Positions 51,510-60,808 are shown, numbered from the stretch's first letter. The stretch is 64,000 bases of DNA from CAWDVK01 sp963805715 (GCA_963805715.1 CAWDVK010000020.1:124001-188000); one strand, 5' to 3'. Numbers and translations: made by a program. The notes: generated by a model not told the origin, from the letters alone.

Positions 51510-53565
51510 ATGACCGAGTCGAGCGAGCGGCCGCGGCCCGCCAGGGACCGTCCCTGGCTGATGCGGACCTACGCGGGGCACACATCCGCGACCGAGTCCA
51601 ACGCGCTCTACCGCCGCAACATCGCCAAGGGCCAGACGGGCCTGTCGGTCGCGTTCGACCTGCCCACCCAGACCGGCTACGACGCCGACCACATCCTCGC
51701 CCGCGGCGAGGTCGGCCGGGTCGGCGTCCCGGTCGCCCACGTCGGCGACATGCGCGCCCTCTTCGACGGCATCCCGCTGGAGCAGACCAACACCTCGATG
51801 ACGATCAACGCCACCGCGATGTGGCTGGTCGCGCTGTACCAGGTCGTCGCCGAGGAGCAGGGCGCCGACATCGCCCGGCTGACCGGCACCACGCAGAACG
51901 ACATCGTCAAGGAGTACCTGGCCCGCGGGACGTACGTGTTCCCGCCCGGCCCCTCGATGCGCCTGACCACCGACCTGATCACCTACACGGTCACCCGCAT
52001 GCCCAAGTGGAACCCGATCAACGTCTGCAGCTATCACCTGCAGGAGGCCGGGGCCACCCCGGTGCAGGAGATCGCGTTCGCGATGTGCACGGCGATCTGC
52101 GTGCTCGACGCCGTCCGCGACTCCGGCCAGGTCCCGCTGGAGCAGATGAGTGACGTCGTCGGGCGGATCTCCTTCTTCCTCAACGCGGGCGTCCGCTTCG
52201 TCGAGGAGATGTGCAAGGTCCGGGCCTTCGCCCGGCTCTGGGACCAGGTCACCAGGGACCGGTATGGCATCACCGATCCGGCCGGCCGCCGCTTCCGCTA
52301 CGGCGTGCAGGTGAACTCGCTGGGCCTGACCGAGGCGCAGCCGGAGAACAACATCCAGCGGATCGTGCTGGAGATGCTGGCGGTCACGCTGTCGAAGAAT
52401 GCCAGGGCCCGGGCCGTGCAGCTGCCGGCCTGGAACGAGGCCCTGGGCCTGCCTCGCCCCTGGGATCAGCAGTGGAGCCTGCGCATCCAGCAGGTCCTGG
52501 CCTACGAGTCGGACCTGCTGGAGTACGGCGACCTGTTCGACGGCTCGCCGGTGGTGCAGGCGAAGACGACGGAGCTGATCGCGGGGGCCGAGGCGGAGAT
52601 CGCGAAGGTGCTGGCCATGGGCGGGGTGATACCGGCGGTGGAGTCCGGCTACCTCAAGTCCGAGCTGGTCGCCTCGCAGGCCACCCGCCGCGCCCGGATC
52701 GAGTCCGGCGAGGACAAGATCGTGGGCGTCAACTGCTTCGAGACCACCGAGCCCAGCCCGCTCACGGCCGACCTGGACACCGCTATCCACCAGGTCGACC
52801 CCGCCGGGGAGTCGGCCGTCCTGGCGCACCTCGCGCAATGGCGTGCGCAGCGGGACGAGACCGCCGCGGCGGCCGCGCTCTCCCGGCTCCGGGCGGACGC
52901 GGCGCAGGACGGGGTCAACCTGATGACGGCCAGCCTGGCCTGCGCGCGGGCGGGCGTGACGACCGGCGAGTGGGCCTTCGCGCTGCGAGAGGTATTCGGC
53001 GAGTACCGGGCGCCCACCGGCGTCAGCGGCGCCGCGATCGCGGTGTCCGCCGAGCCGGGCGGGGAGCTGGCGGCCGTCCGCGAGGCCGTGACCGCCACCG
53101 CCGGGGAAGCTCGGGGCTGCCCGGCTGCGGCTGCTGGTCGGCAAGCCCGGCATGGACGGGCACTCCAACGGCGCCGAGCAGATCGCGCTGCGGGCCAGGG
53201 ACGCCGGATTCGAGGTCATCTACCAGGGCATCCGGCTGACCCCCGAGCAGATCGCGGCCGCCGCGGTGGCCGAGGATGTGCACTGCGTGGGATTGTCGAT
53301 CCTGTCCGGGGCGCACGGCCAGCTGGTGCCCGAGGTGCTGCGCCGCCTGCGCCAGGCCGGGGCCGGCGACATTCCGGTCGTGGTCGGCGGGATCATCCCG
53401 CCGGCCGATGCCGAATCCCTGCGCGCTCAGGGCGTAGCCGCTGTCTTTACCCCCAGGGACTTCGGCATTACCACCATCATCGGCCGCATCGTCGATGAGA
53501 TCAGGCTCGCCCACCAGCTCCAGCCGTGGCAGAGTCAGCCGGGCAGCCTGGCCCGGTCCACCTAG
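51510..53565 (+). pseudogene. ecm: Ethylmalonyl-CoA mutase (MeaA-like), single-base frameshift
   Basis: The catalytic barrel is complete: AGHTSATESNALYRRNIAKG, GLSVAFDLPTQTGYDADHIL, NTSMTINATAMWLVALYQVV, WNPINVCSYHLQEAGATPVQ, VNSLGLTEAQPENNIQRIVL. The B12-binding domain (RLRLLVGKPGMDGHSNGAEQ with the DxHxxG motif, then YQGIRLTPEQIAAAAVAEDV) is encoded from 53104 in another frame. One G too many in GGGG at 53103-53106 accounts for it: removing it gives AGKLGAARLRLLVG. The enzyme converts ethylmalonyl-CoA to methylsuccinyl-CoA. If the shift is real, the pathway is blocked here. Confidence 0.9.
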
Positions 53566-53598
53566 CAGCCAGCCCATCACCACCGCAACCTCCGAAGG

Positions 53599-54588
53599 AT
53601 GGCACGACGCGACATGACCACCGCCCCAGCTGTCACCGTGAACCGCCTGCGTCCCCGCCGGTCCTGCCTGGCCGTCCCCGGCAGCAACCCGCGTTTCCTG
53701 GAGAAAGCCCAGGCCCTGCCGGCCGACCAGGTCTTCCTGGACCTGGAGGATGCGTGCGCCCCGCTGGTCAAGGAGAGCGCCCGGCACACCATCGTCGATG
53801 CGCTGAACAACGGCGACTGGACCGGCAAGACGGTGGTCGTCCGGGTCAACGACTGGACGACCCACTGGACCTACCGCGACGTCATCACGGTGGTCGAGGG
53901 AGCGGGCCAGAACCTGGACTGCATCATGCTGCCGAAGGTGCAGGACGCGCAGCAGGTCCATGCGCTTGACCTGCTGCTCACCCAGATCGAGAAGACCATG
54001 GGCCTGCCGGTCGGCAGGATCGGCATCGAAGCGCAGATCGAGAACGCACGGGGCCTGGTCAACGTCGACGAGATCGCCGCCGCGTCGCCGCGGACCGAGA
54101 CCATCATCTTCGGCCCCGCCGACTTCATGGCGTCGATCAACATGAAGTCCCTGGTGGTCGGCGAGCAGCCGCCCGGCTACCCCGCCGATGCCTATCACTA
54201 CATCCTGATGCGCATCCTGATGGCCGCCCGCAGCCACGAGCTGCAGGCCATCGACGGCCCCTACCTGCAGATCCGCAACTCCGAGGGCTACCGCGAGGTC
54301 GCCCGGCGGGCCGCCGCCCTGGGCTTCGACGGCAAGTGGGTGCTGCACCCCGACCAGATCGCCGCGGCTAACGAGATCTTCTCGCCGTCGCAGGAGGACT
54401 ACGACCACGCCGAGCTGATCCTGGACGCCTACGACTGGTGCACCTCCGAGGCCGGCGGAGCCAAGGGATCGGCCATGCTCGGCGACGAGATGATCGACGA
54501 GGCATCCAGCAAGATGGCCCTGGTCATCGCGGGCAAGGGGCGCGCAGCCGGGATGCAGCGCACCTCGAAATTCGAGCCACCCGCATAA
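53599..54588 (+). CDS. mcl: HpcH/HpaI-type malyl-CoA/beta-methylmalyl-CoA lyase
   Basis: A 329-aa citrate-lyase-beta-like aldolase: RRSCLAVPGSNPRFLEKAQA, LPADQVFLDLEDACAPLVKE, IGIEAQIENARGLVNVDEIA (Mg-binding Glu), ETIIFGPADFMASINMKSLV (Asp), GKWVLHPDQIAAANEIFSPS. In the ethylmalonyl-CoA pathway Mcl cleaves beta-methylmalyl-CoA into glyoxylate and propionyl-CoA. ATG 53599 is right behind GAAGG; ATG 53614 (MTTAPAV) has more natural spacing and may be the true start. Third gene of the operon. Confidence 0.9.
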   Translation: MARRDMTTAPAVTVNRLRPRRSCLAVPGSNPRFLEKAQALPADQVFLDLEDACAPLVKESARHTIVDALNNGDWTGKTVVVRVNDWTTHWTYRDVITVVEGAGQNLDCIMLPKVQDAQQVHALDLLLTQIEKTMGLPVGRIGIEAQIENARGLVNVDEIAAASPRTETIIFGPADFMASINMKSLVVGEQPPGYPADAYHYILMRILMAARSHELQAIDGPYLQIRNSEGYREVARRAAALGFDGKWVLHPDQIAAANEIFSPSQEDYDHAELILDAYDWCTSEAGGAKGSAMLGDEMIDEASSKMALVIAGKGRAAGMQRTSKFEPPA

Positions 54589-54609
54589 CGAGAGCAAAGG
54601 ACAGGCGCG

Positions 54610-55113
54610 ATGCAGTTCGGACGGACCTACGAGGAGTTCGAGGTCGGGGCGGTCTACAAGCACTGGCCGGGCAAGACGGTCACCGAGTACGACGACCACC
54701 TGTTCTGCCTGCTCACCATGAACCACCACCCGCTGCACCTGGACGCGAACTACGCCGGGCAGACCACGGACTTCGGCAGGAACGTGGTGGTGGGCAACTA
54801 CATCTACTCGCTGCTGCTCGGCATGTCAGTGCCGGACGTCTCCGGCAAGGCGATCGCCAACCTGGAGGTCGAGTCGCTCAAGCACGTGGCGCCGACCTTC
54901 CACGGCGACACCATCTACGGCGAGACCACCGTGCTGGCCAAGTGGCCGTCGACGTCGAAGAGCGACCGGGGCATCGTCCAGGTGGAGACCCGCGGCTACA
55001 ACCAGGACGGCACCCTGGTGTGCGTGTTCCGGCGCAAGGTGATGGTGCCGACCGAGACCTACATCAAGGAGCGCGGCGGCGAGCAGCCCGGCCTGCCCGA
55101 GCCAGCCACCTGA
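54610..55113 (+). CDS. mch: MaoC-family mesaconyl-CoA hydratase
   Basis: A 167-aa single hot-dog MaoC hydratase: RTYEEFEVGAVYKHWPGKTV, TEYDDHLFCLLTMNHHPLHL, DANYAGQTTDFGRNVVVGNY. The D-x4-H-type catalytic motif is represented by TMNHHPLHLD. The second half has VAPTFHGDTIYGETTVLAKW. By operon position between mcl and the dehydrogenase, it hydrates mesaconyl-C1-CoA to beta-methylmalyl-CoA. Good ribosome site AAAGGAC. Pathway Mch in proteobacteria is longer (two hot-dog parts), so a shorter MaoC version serves here. Confidence 0.85.
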   Translation: MQFGRTYEEFEVGAVYKHWPGKTVTEYDDHLFCLLTMNHHPLHLDANYAGQTTDFGRNVVVGNYIYSLLLGMSVPDVSGKAIANLEVESLKHVAPTFHGDTIYGETTVLAKWPSTSKSDRGIVQVETRGYNQDGTLVCVFRRKVMVPTETYIKERGGEQPGLPEPAT

Positions 55114-55146
55114 GCGCATTACGACCAGCAGAACGCAAGGAGCGCC

Positions 55147-56349
55147 ATGGAACGCCTCGCGCAGACCGAGGGCCTGACCGATATCCAGCACGACATCCTC
55201 GCCACGGTCCGGGACTTCGTCGACAAGGAGATCATCCCCGTCGCCACCGAGCTCGAGCACAAGGACGAGTACCCCGCCCAGATCGTCGAGGGGATGAAGG
55301 AACTGGGCCTGTTCGGGCTCACCATCCCCGAGGAATACGGCGGCCTCGGCGAGTCGCTGCTGACCTACGCGCTGGTGGTGGAGCAGATCGCCCGCGGCTG
55401 GATGTCGGTGTCCGGCATCGTCAACACCCACTTCATCGTCGCCTACATGATCAGCCAGCATGGCACTCCGGAGCAGAAGGAGTACTTCCTGCCGAAGATG
55501 GCGGCCGGGGAGATACGCGGCGCTTTCTCCATGTCGGAGCCGGGCATGGGCTCGGACGTGTCCGCGATCCGCACCAGGGCAGTGCGCGACGGCGACGATT
55601 ACGTGATCAACGGCCAGAAGATGTGGCTGACCAACGGCGGTACCTCCAGCCTGGTCGCCGTGCTCTGCCTCACTGACGAGGGCCACGACGCGCCGCACCG
55701 GAACATGACCACCTTCCTGATCGAGAAGGAGCCGGGCTTCGGCCCCAATACCACGGTGCCCGGCCTGACCGTGCCGGGGAAGATCGAGAAGATGGGCTAC
55801 AAGGGCGTCGACACCACCGAGCTGCTGCTGCACGACGTCCGGATCCCCGCCAGCCGGGTGCTCGGCGGCGCGCCCGGCAAGGGCTTCTACCAGATGATGG
55901 ACGGCGTGGAGGTGGGCCGGGTCAACGTCGCCGCCCGCGGCTGCGGCGTCGCCCTGCGCGCCTTCGAGCTGGGCATCACCTACGCCCAGCAGCGGCACGC
56001 CTTCGGCAAGCCGATCGTCGAGCATCAGGCCATCTCGTTCAAGCTGGCCGAGATGGGCATCAAGGTCGAGGCCGCGCATCAGCTGATGGCGATGGCGGCC
56101 CGCAAGAAGGACTCGGGCGAGCGCAACGACCTCGAGGCCGGCATGGCCAAGTACCTGGCCTCCGAGTACGCCAAGGAGGTCGTCGAGGACTCCTTCCGCA
56201 TTCACGGCGGCTACGGCTTCTCCAAGGAGTACGAGATCGAGCGCCTCTACCGGGAAGTCCCGATGCTGCTGATCGGCGAGGGCACCGCGGAGATCCAGAA
56301 AATGATCATCGGACGCCGGCTGCTGGAGGAGTACCGCATCCCCGGCTAG
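55147..56349 (+). CDS. mcd: Acyl-CoA dehydrogenase, probable (2S)-methylsuccinyl-CoA dehydrogenase
   Basis: A 400-aa FAD acyl-CoA dehydrogenase: DIQHDILATVRDFVDKEIIP, GLFGLTIPEEYGGLGESLLT, GAFSMSEPGMGSDVSAIRTR, KMWLTNGGTSSLVAVLCLTD, the C-terminal core YAQQRHAFGKPIVEHQAISF, and DSFRIHGGYGFSKEYEIERL followed by GEGTAEIQKMIIGRRL. Operon position as last gene after ccr-ecm-mcl-mch argues for the methylsuccinyl-CoA to mesaconyl-CoA step. Similarity alone would allow a short-chain acyl-CoA substrate. A CCCGGCTAGCCGGG palindrome spans the stop codon. Confidence 0.88.
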   Translation: MERLAQTEGLTDIQHDILATVRDFVDKEIIPVATELEHKDEYPAQIVEGMKELGLFGLTIPEEYGGLGESLLTYALVVEQIARGWMSVSGIVNTHFIVAYMISQHGTPEQKEYFLPKMAAGEIRGAFSMSEPGMGSDVSAIRTRAVRDGDDYVINGQKMWLTNGGTSSLVAVLCLTDEGHDAPHRNMTTFLIEKEPGFGPNTTVPGLTVPGKIEKMGYKGVDTTELLLHDVRIPASRVLGGAPGKGFYQMMDGVEVGRVNVAARGCGVALRAFELGITYAQQRHAFGKPIVEHQAISFKLAEMGIKVEAAHQLMAMAARKKDSGERNDLEAGMAKYLASEYAKEVVEDSFRIHGGYGFSKEYEIERLYREVPMLLIGEGTAEIQKMIIGRRLLEEYRIPG

Positions 56350-56588
56350 CCGGGCGCCCGCGGGCCGGCCCGGTCGCTTCACGCCCGGGCCGGTGGTTGG
56401 CTGCCCGAGACCGGTGGCCCTGCTGCCGCGCGACGGCCGGGCCGCCTGACCCGCGGCGCAGTCTGACCTGCTGGGCAGCTCACCCCCGAGGTGTCCGCCT
56501 GGCCTCCGGTGGCTGCCAGGAGCTGGCCCGAACCCGGACATCTGCCACCCGCTATGGTGGGTCCCTCGCCACGCCAGGAGGGCAGCCG

Positions 56589-57665
56589 ATGGAATCGCAG
56601 CCAGCACGGCCGCAGGCCGCCGGGCGGCAGCCGGTCACCGACCAGGGCCTGGCCAGCGAGCAGGGCCTGGCCAGCGAGCAGGGCCTGGCCAGCGAGCAGC
56701 AGGCTGCGCCCGCGTGCCGCTGGGGCATCACGCTGCCGCTGCCGGGCAGCCGGCTTGCCGCGCAGCGGGAGATCGTGACGGCGCTGCCTGCGCTCGGCTA
56801 CACCGACGCGTGGTCGGCCGAGGTCAACGGCGCGGATGCGTTCACGCCGCTGGTGCTGGCCTCGCAATGGGCGGCCGAGCTGCGGCTCGGCACCGCGATC
56901 GCCGCCGTCTACACCAGGGCGCCCGGCGTGCTCGCGATGACCGCCGCGGCGCTGGCCGACCTGGCGCCCGGCCGCGTCGTGCTTGGCATCGGCACCTCGT
57001 CGCCGGTCATCGTGGAGCAGTGGAACGCCGTCCCGTTCGACCGGCCGTACCAGCGGTCGAGGGACATGCTCCGGTTCCTGCGCGCGGCGCTGAGCGGCCA
57101 GAAGGTGAGCGAGCGGTACGAGACCTTCGCGGTCGACGGCTTCCGGCTGGACGGGGCTCCCGAGGTGCCGCCGGCCCTGGCTCTCGCCGCGCTCCGCCCG
57201 CAGATGATCAGGCTGGCCGCCGCGGAAGCGGGCGCCGCGATCACGAACTGGCTCTCGCCGGGCGACGTGGCCAGGGTCCGGGCGGTCGCCGGTCCCGGCT
57301 GCGAGCTCGTGGCCAGGATCTTCGTCTGCCCGACCGCCGACGCGGAGCTCGCGCGGGCCATCGGGCGGCGGGCCATCGCCGCCTACCTGACGGTGCCCGC
57401 GTACGCGGCCTTCCACGCCTGGCTCGGCCGGGGCGAGCTGCTCAAGCCGATGGCCGACGCGTGGGCGGCCGGCGATCGCAAGGGCGCCGCGGCGCTGGTA
57501 CCCGGCCAGGTGGTCGATGACCTGCTCGTGCACGGATCCGCGGAGCAGTGCCAGGAGCGCGTCGCCGAATACCGGGCCAGCGGCATCGACACGCCCGTCA
57601 TCTCGGTCATCCCGGCACCCGGCACCGACGTGACGGAGGCGGTGCGCAGGCTCGGGCCAGCCTGA
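56589..57665 (+). CDS. LLM-class F420-dependent oxidoreductase
   Basis: A 358-aa luciferase-like monooxygenase-fold protein. The first 40 residues hold three GLASEQ repeats (18-bp units, 56646-56700). The barrel starts at WGITLPLPGSRLAAQREIVT, with YTDAWSAEVNGADAFTPLVL, ELRLGTAIAAVYTRAPGVLA, DLAPGRVVLGIGTSSPVIVE and QWNAVPFDRPYQRSRDML. That last block is typical of F420-dependent (THMPT reductase-like) members rather than FMN luciferases. Ribosome site CAGGAGGGCAGCC. Substrate unknown. It faces the same way as the pathway operon but is separated from it by 239 bp. Confidence 0.88.
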   Translation: MESQPARPQAAGRQPVTDQGLASEQGLASEQGLASEQQAAPACRWGITLPLPGSRLAAQREIVTALPALGYTDAWSAEVNGADAFTPLVLASQWAAELRLGTAIAAVYTRAPGVLAMTAAALADLAPGRVVLGIGTSSPVIVEQWNAVPFDRPYQRSRDMLRFLRAALSGQKVSERYETFAVDGFRLDGAPEVPPALALAALRPQMIRLAAAEAGAAITNWLSPGDVARVRAVAGPGCELVARIFVCPTADAELARAIGRRAIAAYLTVPAYAAFHAWLGRGELLKPMADAWAAGDRKGAAALVPGQVVDDLLVHGSAEQCQERVAEYRASGIDTPVISVIPAPGTDVTEAVRRLGPA

Positions 57666-57671
57666 GCCCGG

Positions 57672-58661
57672 TCACCATGATCCTGGCAGCTCGGCGCCGT
57701 ACCAGGACTCGATGATCCGGTGCGCGATCGAGACCGGCGGCGGCAGCCGGATGGCGCCGCCGGCGATGGCCGCCCGCAGCTCGTCCCGGCTGAACCAGCG
57801 GGCCTCGGCGATCTCGTCCTCATCAACCATGATCTCCAGGCTGCCGACCGCGCTGGCCCGGAATCCGAGCATCAGGCTCTGCGGCATCGGCCAGGGCTGG
57901 CTGCCGAGGTAGCGGATCTCGCCGACGATGATGCCCGTCTCCTCGCGGACCTCGCGGCTGACCGCCTGCTCGGCGGACTCCCCGGCTTCCACGAATCCCG
58001 CGAGGATCGAGACCCGGCCGGCGGGCCATTGCGCGTTTCGTGCGAGCAGGCACCTGTCTGCCGGATCGGTGACCAGCACGATCATGGCCGGGTCGACGCG
58101 GGGGAAGTGCTCACTGCCATCCACCGGGCAGCGCCGCGCATGCCCGGAGGATACGGGCTCGGCCAGCGCGCCGCAGCGCGGGCAGTGCTGGTGCGTCTCG
58201 TGCCAGTTGGCCAGGGCGACCGCGTGGGTCAGCAGGCCGGCATCCCGGTCGGACAGCAGCGGGCCCGCCTCTCGCAGGCTGGCCGCGCGGATCGCGCCAG
58301 CCTCGGCTGACGGGGCGGCCTCCGGCATGCTCGGCAGCGGGCCGGCTACCCCGAAATAGGCCTCGCCGCCCGCGCCCGCGCCGAGCAGGAACCTGACCCC
58401 GTCCGGTGCCCGCGCCGGGGGCACGAAGACGAGCTCAACGTGGTCAGCGCCGAAGCGGATCAGCGCCTGCCCGCGCTCGACGACCACCGCCTGGCTGCGG
58501 GGGTCGGCCCAGGCGGCGGATAGCCACTCGGTGTCGGTGCGCCGGTGCGCGCACCGGTCCACCTCGCTCCTGGACAGCGCCAGCTGCCGCAGCGGCGGGG
58601 CGGGCGCGGCGTCGCGCCGGCCGCCCGCAGCCTCGGCCCGGCGCAGTCTGCTGTCGCTCAC
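57672..58661 (-). CDS. nudC: NudC-type NAD(H) pyrophosphatase
   Basis: A 329-aa Nudix hydrolase with the NudC layout: an N-terminal domain, zinc-ribbon HCPRCGALAEPVSSGHARRC (fourth Cys replaced, as is common in actinomycetes), HFPRVDPAMIVLV, the Nudix box GFVEAGESAEQAVSREVREE + TG, and the NAD-specific SQPWPMPQSLM motif. It hydrolyses NADH to NMNH and AMP and can decap NAD-capped RNA. GTG 58661 overlaps the stop of the upstream peptidase gene (GTGA), so the two are co-translated. Confidence 0.92.
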   Translation of the reverse strand: MSDSRLRRAEAAGGRRDAAPAPPLRQLALSRSEVDRCAHRRTDTEWLSAAWADPRSQAVVVERGQALIRFGADHVELVFVPPARAPDGVRFLLGAGAGGEAYFGVAGPLPSMPEAAPSAEAGAIRAASLREAGPLLSDRDAGLLTHAVALANWHETHQHCPRCGALAEPVSSGHARRCPVDGSEHFPRVDPAMIVLVTDPADRCLLARNAQWPAGRVSILAGFVEAGESAEQAVSREVREETGIIVGEIRYLGSQPWPMPQSLMLGFRASAVGSLEIMVDEDEIAEARWFSRDELRAAIAGGAIRLPPPVSIAHRIIESWYGAELPGSW

Positions 58662-60073
58662 CGCGCCGCCGTGAGCTCGCCGGCCGCCTCGGCCAGCTCC
58701 TCCCACAGGTAGGCCGCCGCCTCCGCGCCCTTCAGCAGCAGCCCCATGTCGACGCGCTCATTCGGCGCGTGGATGCGATCCGCGTCCAGGCCGACCGCGA
58801 TGAAGACCAGCGGCGCCCCGAGGATCTCGGCCAGGTCGGCTTCCGGCCCGCTGCCGCCTTCCCTGGTGAACAGGATCTCGGTCCCGAACGCACGCTCCAT
58901 GGCCCGCCGGCCCGCGCCGACCGCGACCGAGTCGGCCGGCGAGAAGGACGGCCGGACGCCGTCGCCGTGCGATGTGACAGTGGCCTCGATACCGGGCGGC
59001 GCGGCGTCCCGCACGTACTGGCGGAGCCCGGCGATGACGTCGGCCGGCTCCTGGCTGGCGACGAGCCGGAACGACAGCTTGGCATGCGCCTGGCTCGGGA
59101 TGATCGTCTTGCCGCCCGGCCCGGTGTGGCCGCCCCACATGCCGTTGACCTCGGCGGTCGGCCGCGCCCAGACGCGCTCCAGGGTGCTGAAGCCTGCCTC
59201 GCCGGCCGTCGCGCCGCTGTTGCCTGCCTCGGCCAGCCAGCCCTTCTCGTCGAACGGAAGCCGGGCGATCATCTCTCGCTCAGCGTCCGTGAGCGGCTGC
59301 ACGGCGTCGTAGAAGCCCGGCAGCGTCACCCGGCCGGCATCGTCGTGCAGGCCGGCCAGCAGCCCGGCCAGGACATGCAGCGGGTTGGGCACCCCGCCAC
59401 CGAAGGAGCCGGAGTGCAGGTCCCGCTCGGGGCCGCGCAGGTCGATCTCGGCGTCGACCACCCCGCGCATGCCGATGCACATCGACGGCACCTCAGCGGA
59501 CCACATGGTGGTGTCCGAGATCACGATGACGTCGCATCCGAGCCGGTCGCGCTCGCGCCGCAGCAGGTCGGCGAAGTTCGGCGAGCCGGACTCCTCCTCG
59601 CCCTCGATCAGCAGCTTCAGCGTCACCGGCGGAGCTGGCCGTCCCGCCGCGGCAAGTCCGGCCCGGGTGCCGAGCGCGTGGAAGAGCACCTGGCCCTTGT
59701 CGTCCGAGGCGCCGCGGGCCAGCAGCTGGCCGTCCCTCTCGGCTGGCTCGAACGGCGGGCTGTCCCACTCCGCCAGCGGCTCGACCGGCTGCACGTCGTG
59801 GTGCCCGTAGACCAGGACGACCGGAGCGGCCGGGTCACTGGCCGGCCAGTGCGCGAACACGGCGGGCAGGCCGGGAGCGCCAGCCGAGCCGGTCTCCCAC
59901 ACCTCGGCGACCGGGAAGCCGGTCTCCCGCAGGTAGTCAGCCAGCCACTCGGCGGATCGCCGGACGTCGCCATGGCGCGCCGGATCGGCGGAGATCGACG
60001 GGATGGTCAGCCACTGGCTGAGCGCCTCGAAGAAGTCCGCGCGGTGCTCTGCCACGTACTCCCGGACGTCCAT
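58658..60073 (-). CDS. M20-family metallopeptidase (dipeptidase)
   Basis: A 471-aa M20/M25/M40 peptidase with all metal-ligand blocks: VVLVYGHHDVQPVEPLAEWD (His, Asp), LLARGASDDKGQVLFHALGT (bridging Asp), LIEGEEESGSPNFADLL (catalytic Glu-Glu), DVIVISDTTMW (Asp), and FTREGGSGPEADLAEILG near the end. A lid domain lies between. It probably cleaves dipeptides or N-acylated amino acids. ATG 60073 has AAAGGAGGACC upstream. Its 5' flank contains five 28-bp tandem repeats. Forms an operon with nudC. Confidence 0.92.
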   Translation of the reverse strand: MDVREYVAEHRADFFEALSQWLTIPSISADPARHGDVRRSAEWLADYLRETGFPVAEVWETGSAGAPGLPAVFAHWPASDPAAPVVLVYGHHDVQPVEPLAEWDSPPFEPAERDGQLLARGASDDKGQVLFHALGTRAGLAAAGRPAPPVTLKLLIEGEEESGSPNFADLLRRERDRLGCDVIVISDTTMWSAEVPSMCIGMRGVVDAEIDLRGPERDLHSGSFGGGVPNPLHVLAGLLAGLHDDAGRVTLPGFYDAVQPLTDAEREMIARLPFDEKGWLAEAGNSGATAGEAGFSTLERVWARPTAEVNGMWGGHTGPGGKTIIPSQAHAKLSFRLVASQEPADVIAGLRQYVRDAAPPGIEATVTSHGDGVRPSFSPADSVAVGAGRRAMERAFGTEILFTREGGSGPEADLAEILGAPLVFIAVGLDADRIHAPNERVDMGLLLKGAEAAAYLWEELAEAAGELTAAR

Positions 60074-60097
60074 GGTCCTCCTTTGAGCTCATGCCGA

Positions 60098-60237
60098 TCA
60101 CAAGGACCGGAGGCGATCCGGCCCGTCACAAGGACCGGAGGCGATCCGGCCCGTCACAAGGACCGGAGGCGATCCGGCCCGTGACAAGGACCGGAGGCGA
60201 TCCGGCCCGTGACAAGGACCGGAGGCGATCCGGCCCG
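60098..60237. repeat. Five 28-bp tandem repeats upstream of the peptidase gene
   Basis: Units start at 60098, 60126, 60154, 60182 and 60210 and read TCACAAGGACCGGAGGCGAT + CCGGCCCG, the last two with TGACAAGG. Each contains CCGGA-GGCGA-TCCGG, a small hairpin. The units touch each other without spacers. They lie 25 bp upstream of the peptidase start, within its probable promoter or leader. Confidence 0.92.
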
Positions 60238-60808
60238 GCCTGGGCCGATACCGCCGGCTTTCTCTTCCCCAGGCTCCCTCCGGCTCCCGAAGCCCCTGAC
60301 CCTGGGCACCTTGCGCACCCGGCCTGGGCACCTGGCCTGGGCACCCGGGCGCCTGCCAGTCCGCGGCCGGGACACGAACCGACGACATCGGTGCGCGCTT
60401 GCTGTCGCTGTTTCCACGGCAGTCACGCAATCATGCTGTTGGCACTCTAGCGAGGGCCGCGGCACGGGTGCGTCCGCGGTGCGGCTGCCCGGCCCGGGAC
60501 GGCTGGTGCCCCAGTTCGTTCCCGAGGCCATCGGCACCACGGCCGGCTGCTCGTCCGGCACAGCGTCACGTGCGCGAAATAATCGGTCCTCAGCCACGCT
60601 CCTGAGAGACATCACAACGGCCGGCCGACAACCTTCACGGGCCGGCGGCCTGGCACTCCCGGCTTTTCTGAAATGCCGGGTATAGAAGGCCCGGGCGCAC
60701 CCGGGAGACGGCGAAATGTTAACGTAACGGTCACTTTGATTCTGGTCCCGCTGCTTTTAGCTGGATACGATGCAAGTTGGCTGGTCGATTCCGTCGGCGA
60801 GGGAGACG
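60238..60808. other. Intergenic region before the GMC oxidoreductase gene
   Basis: About 570 bp without a supported gene. GC-rich in the first half (GGGCACCTGGCCTGGGCACC-like repeats near 60320-60350), more AT-rich from about 60700 on (AAATGTTAACGTAACGGTCA, TTTGATTCTGG). The promoter of the oxidoreductase gene should lie in this last part. No tRNA or riboswitch-like fold seen. Confidence 0.5.

Noticed and set aside
49130..51511. 793-codon open frame on the minus strand
   Set aside because: It lies antisense to the FAD oxidoreductase, zinc finger and ccr genes, has no domain, and is an effect of GC-rich codon use. The same applies to the 768-codon minus-strand frame at 10734-13040 and other long antisense frames.
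60098..60237. CRISPR-like array of 28-bp repeats
   Set aside because: The units are directly adjacent with no spacers and there are no cas genes, so this is a plain tandem repeat.
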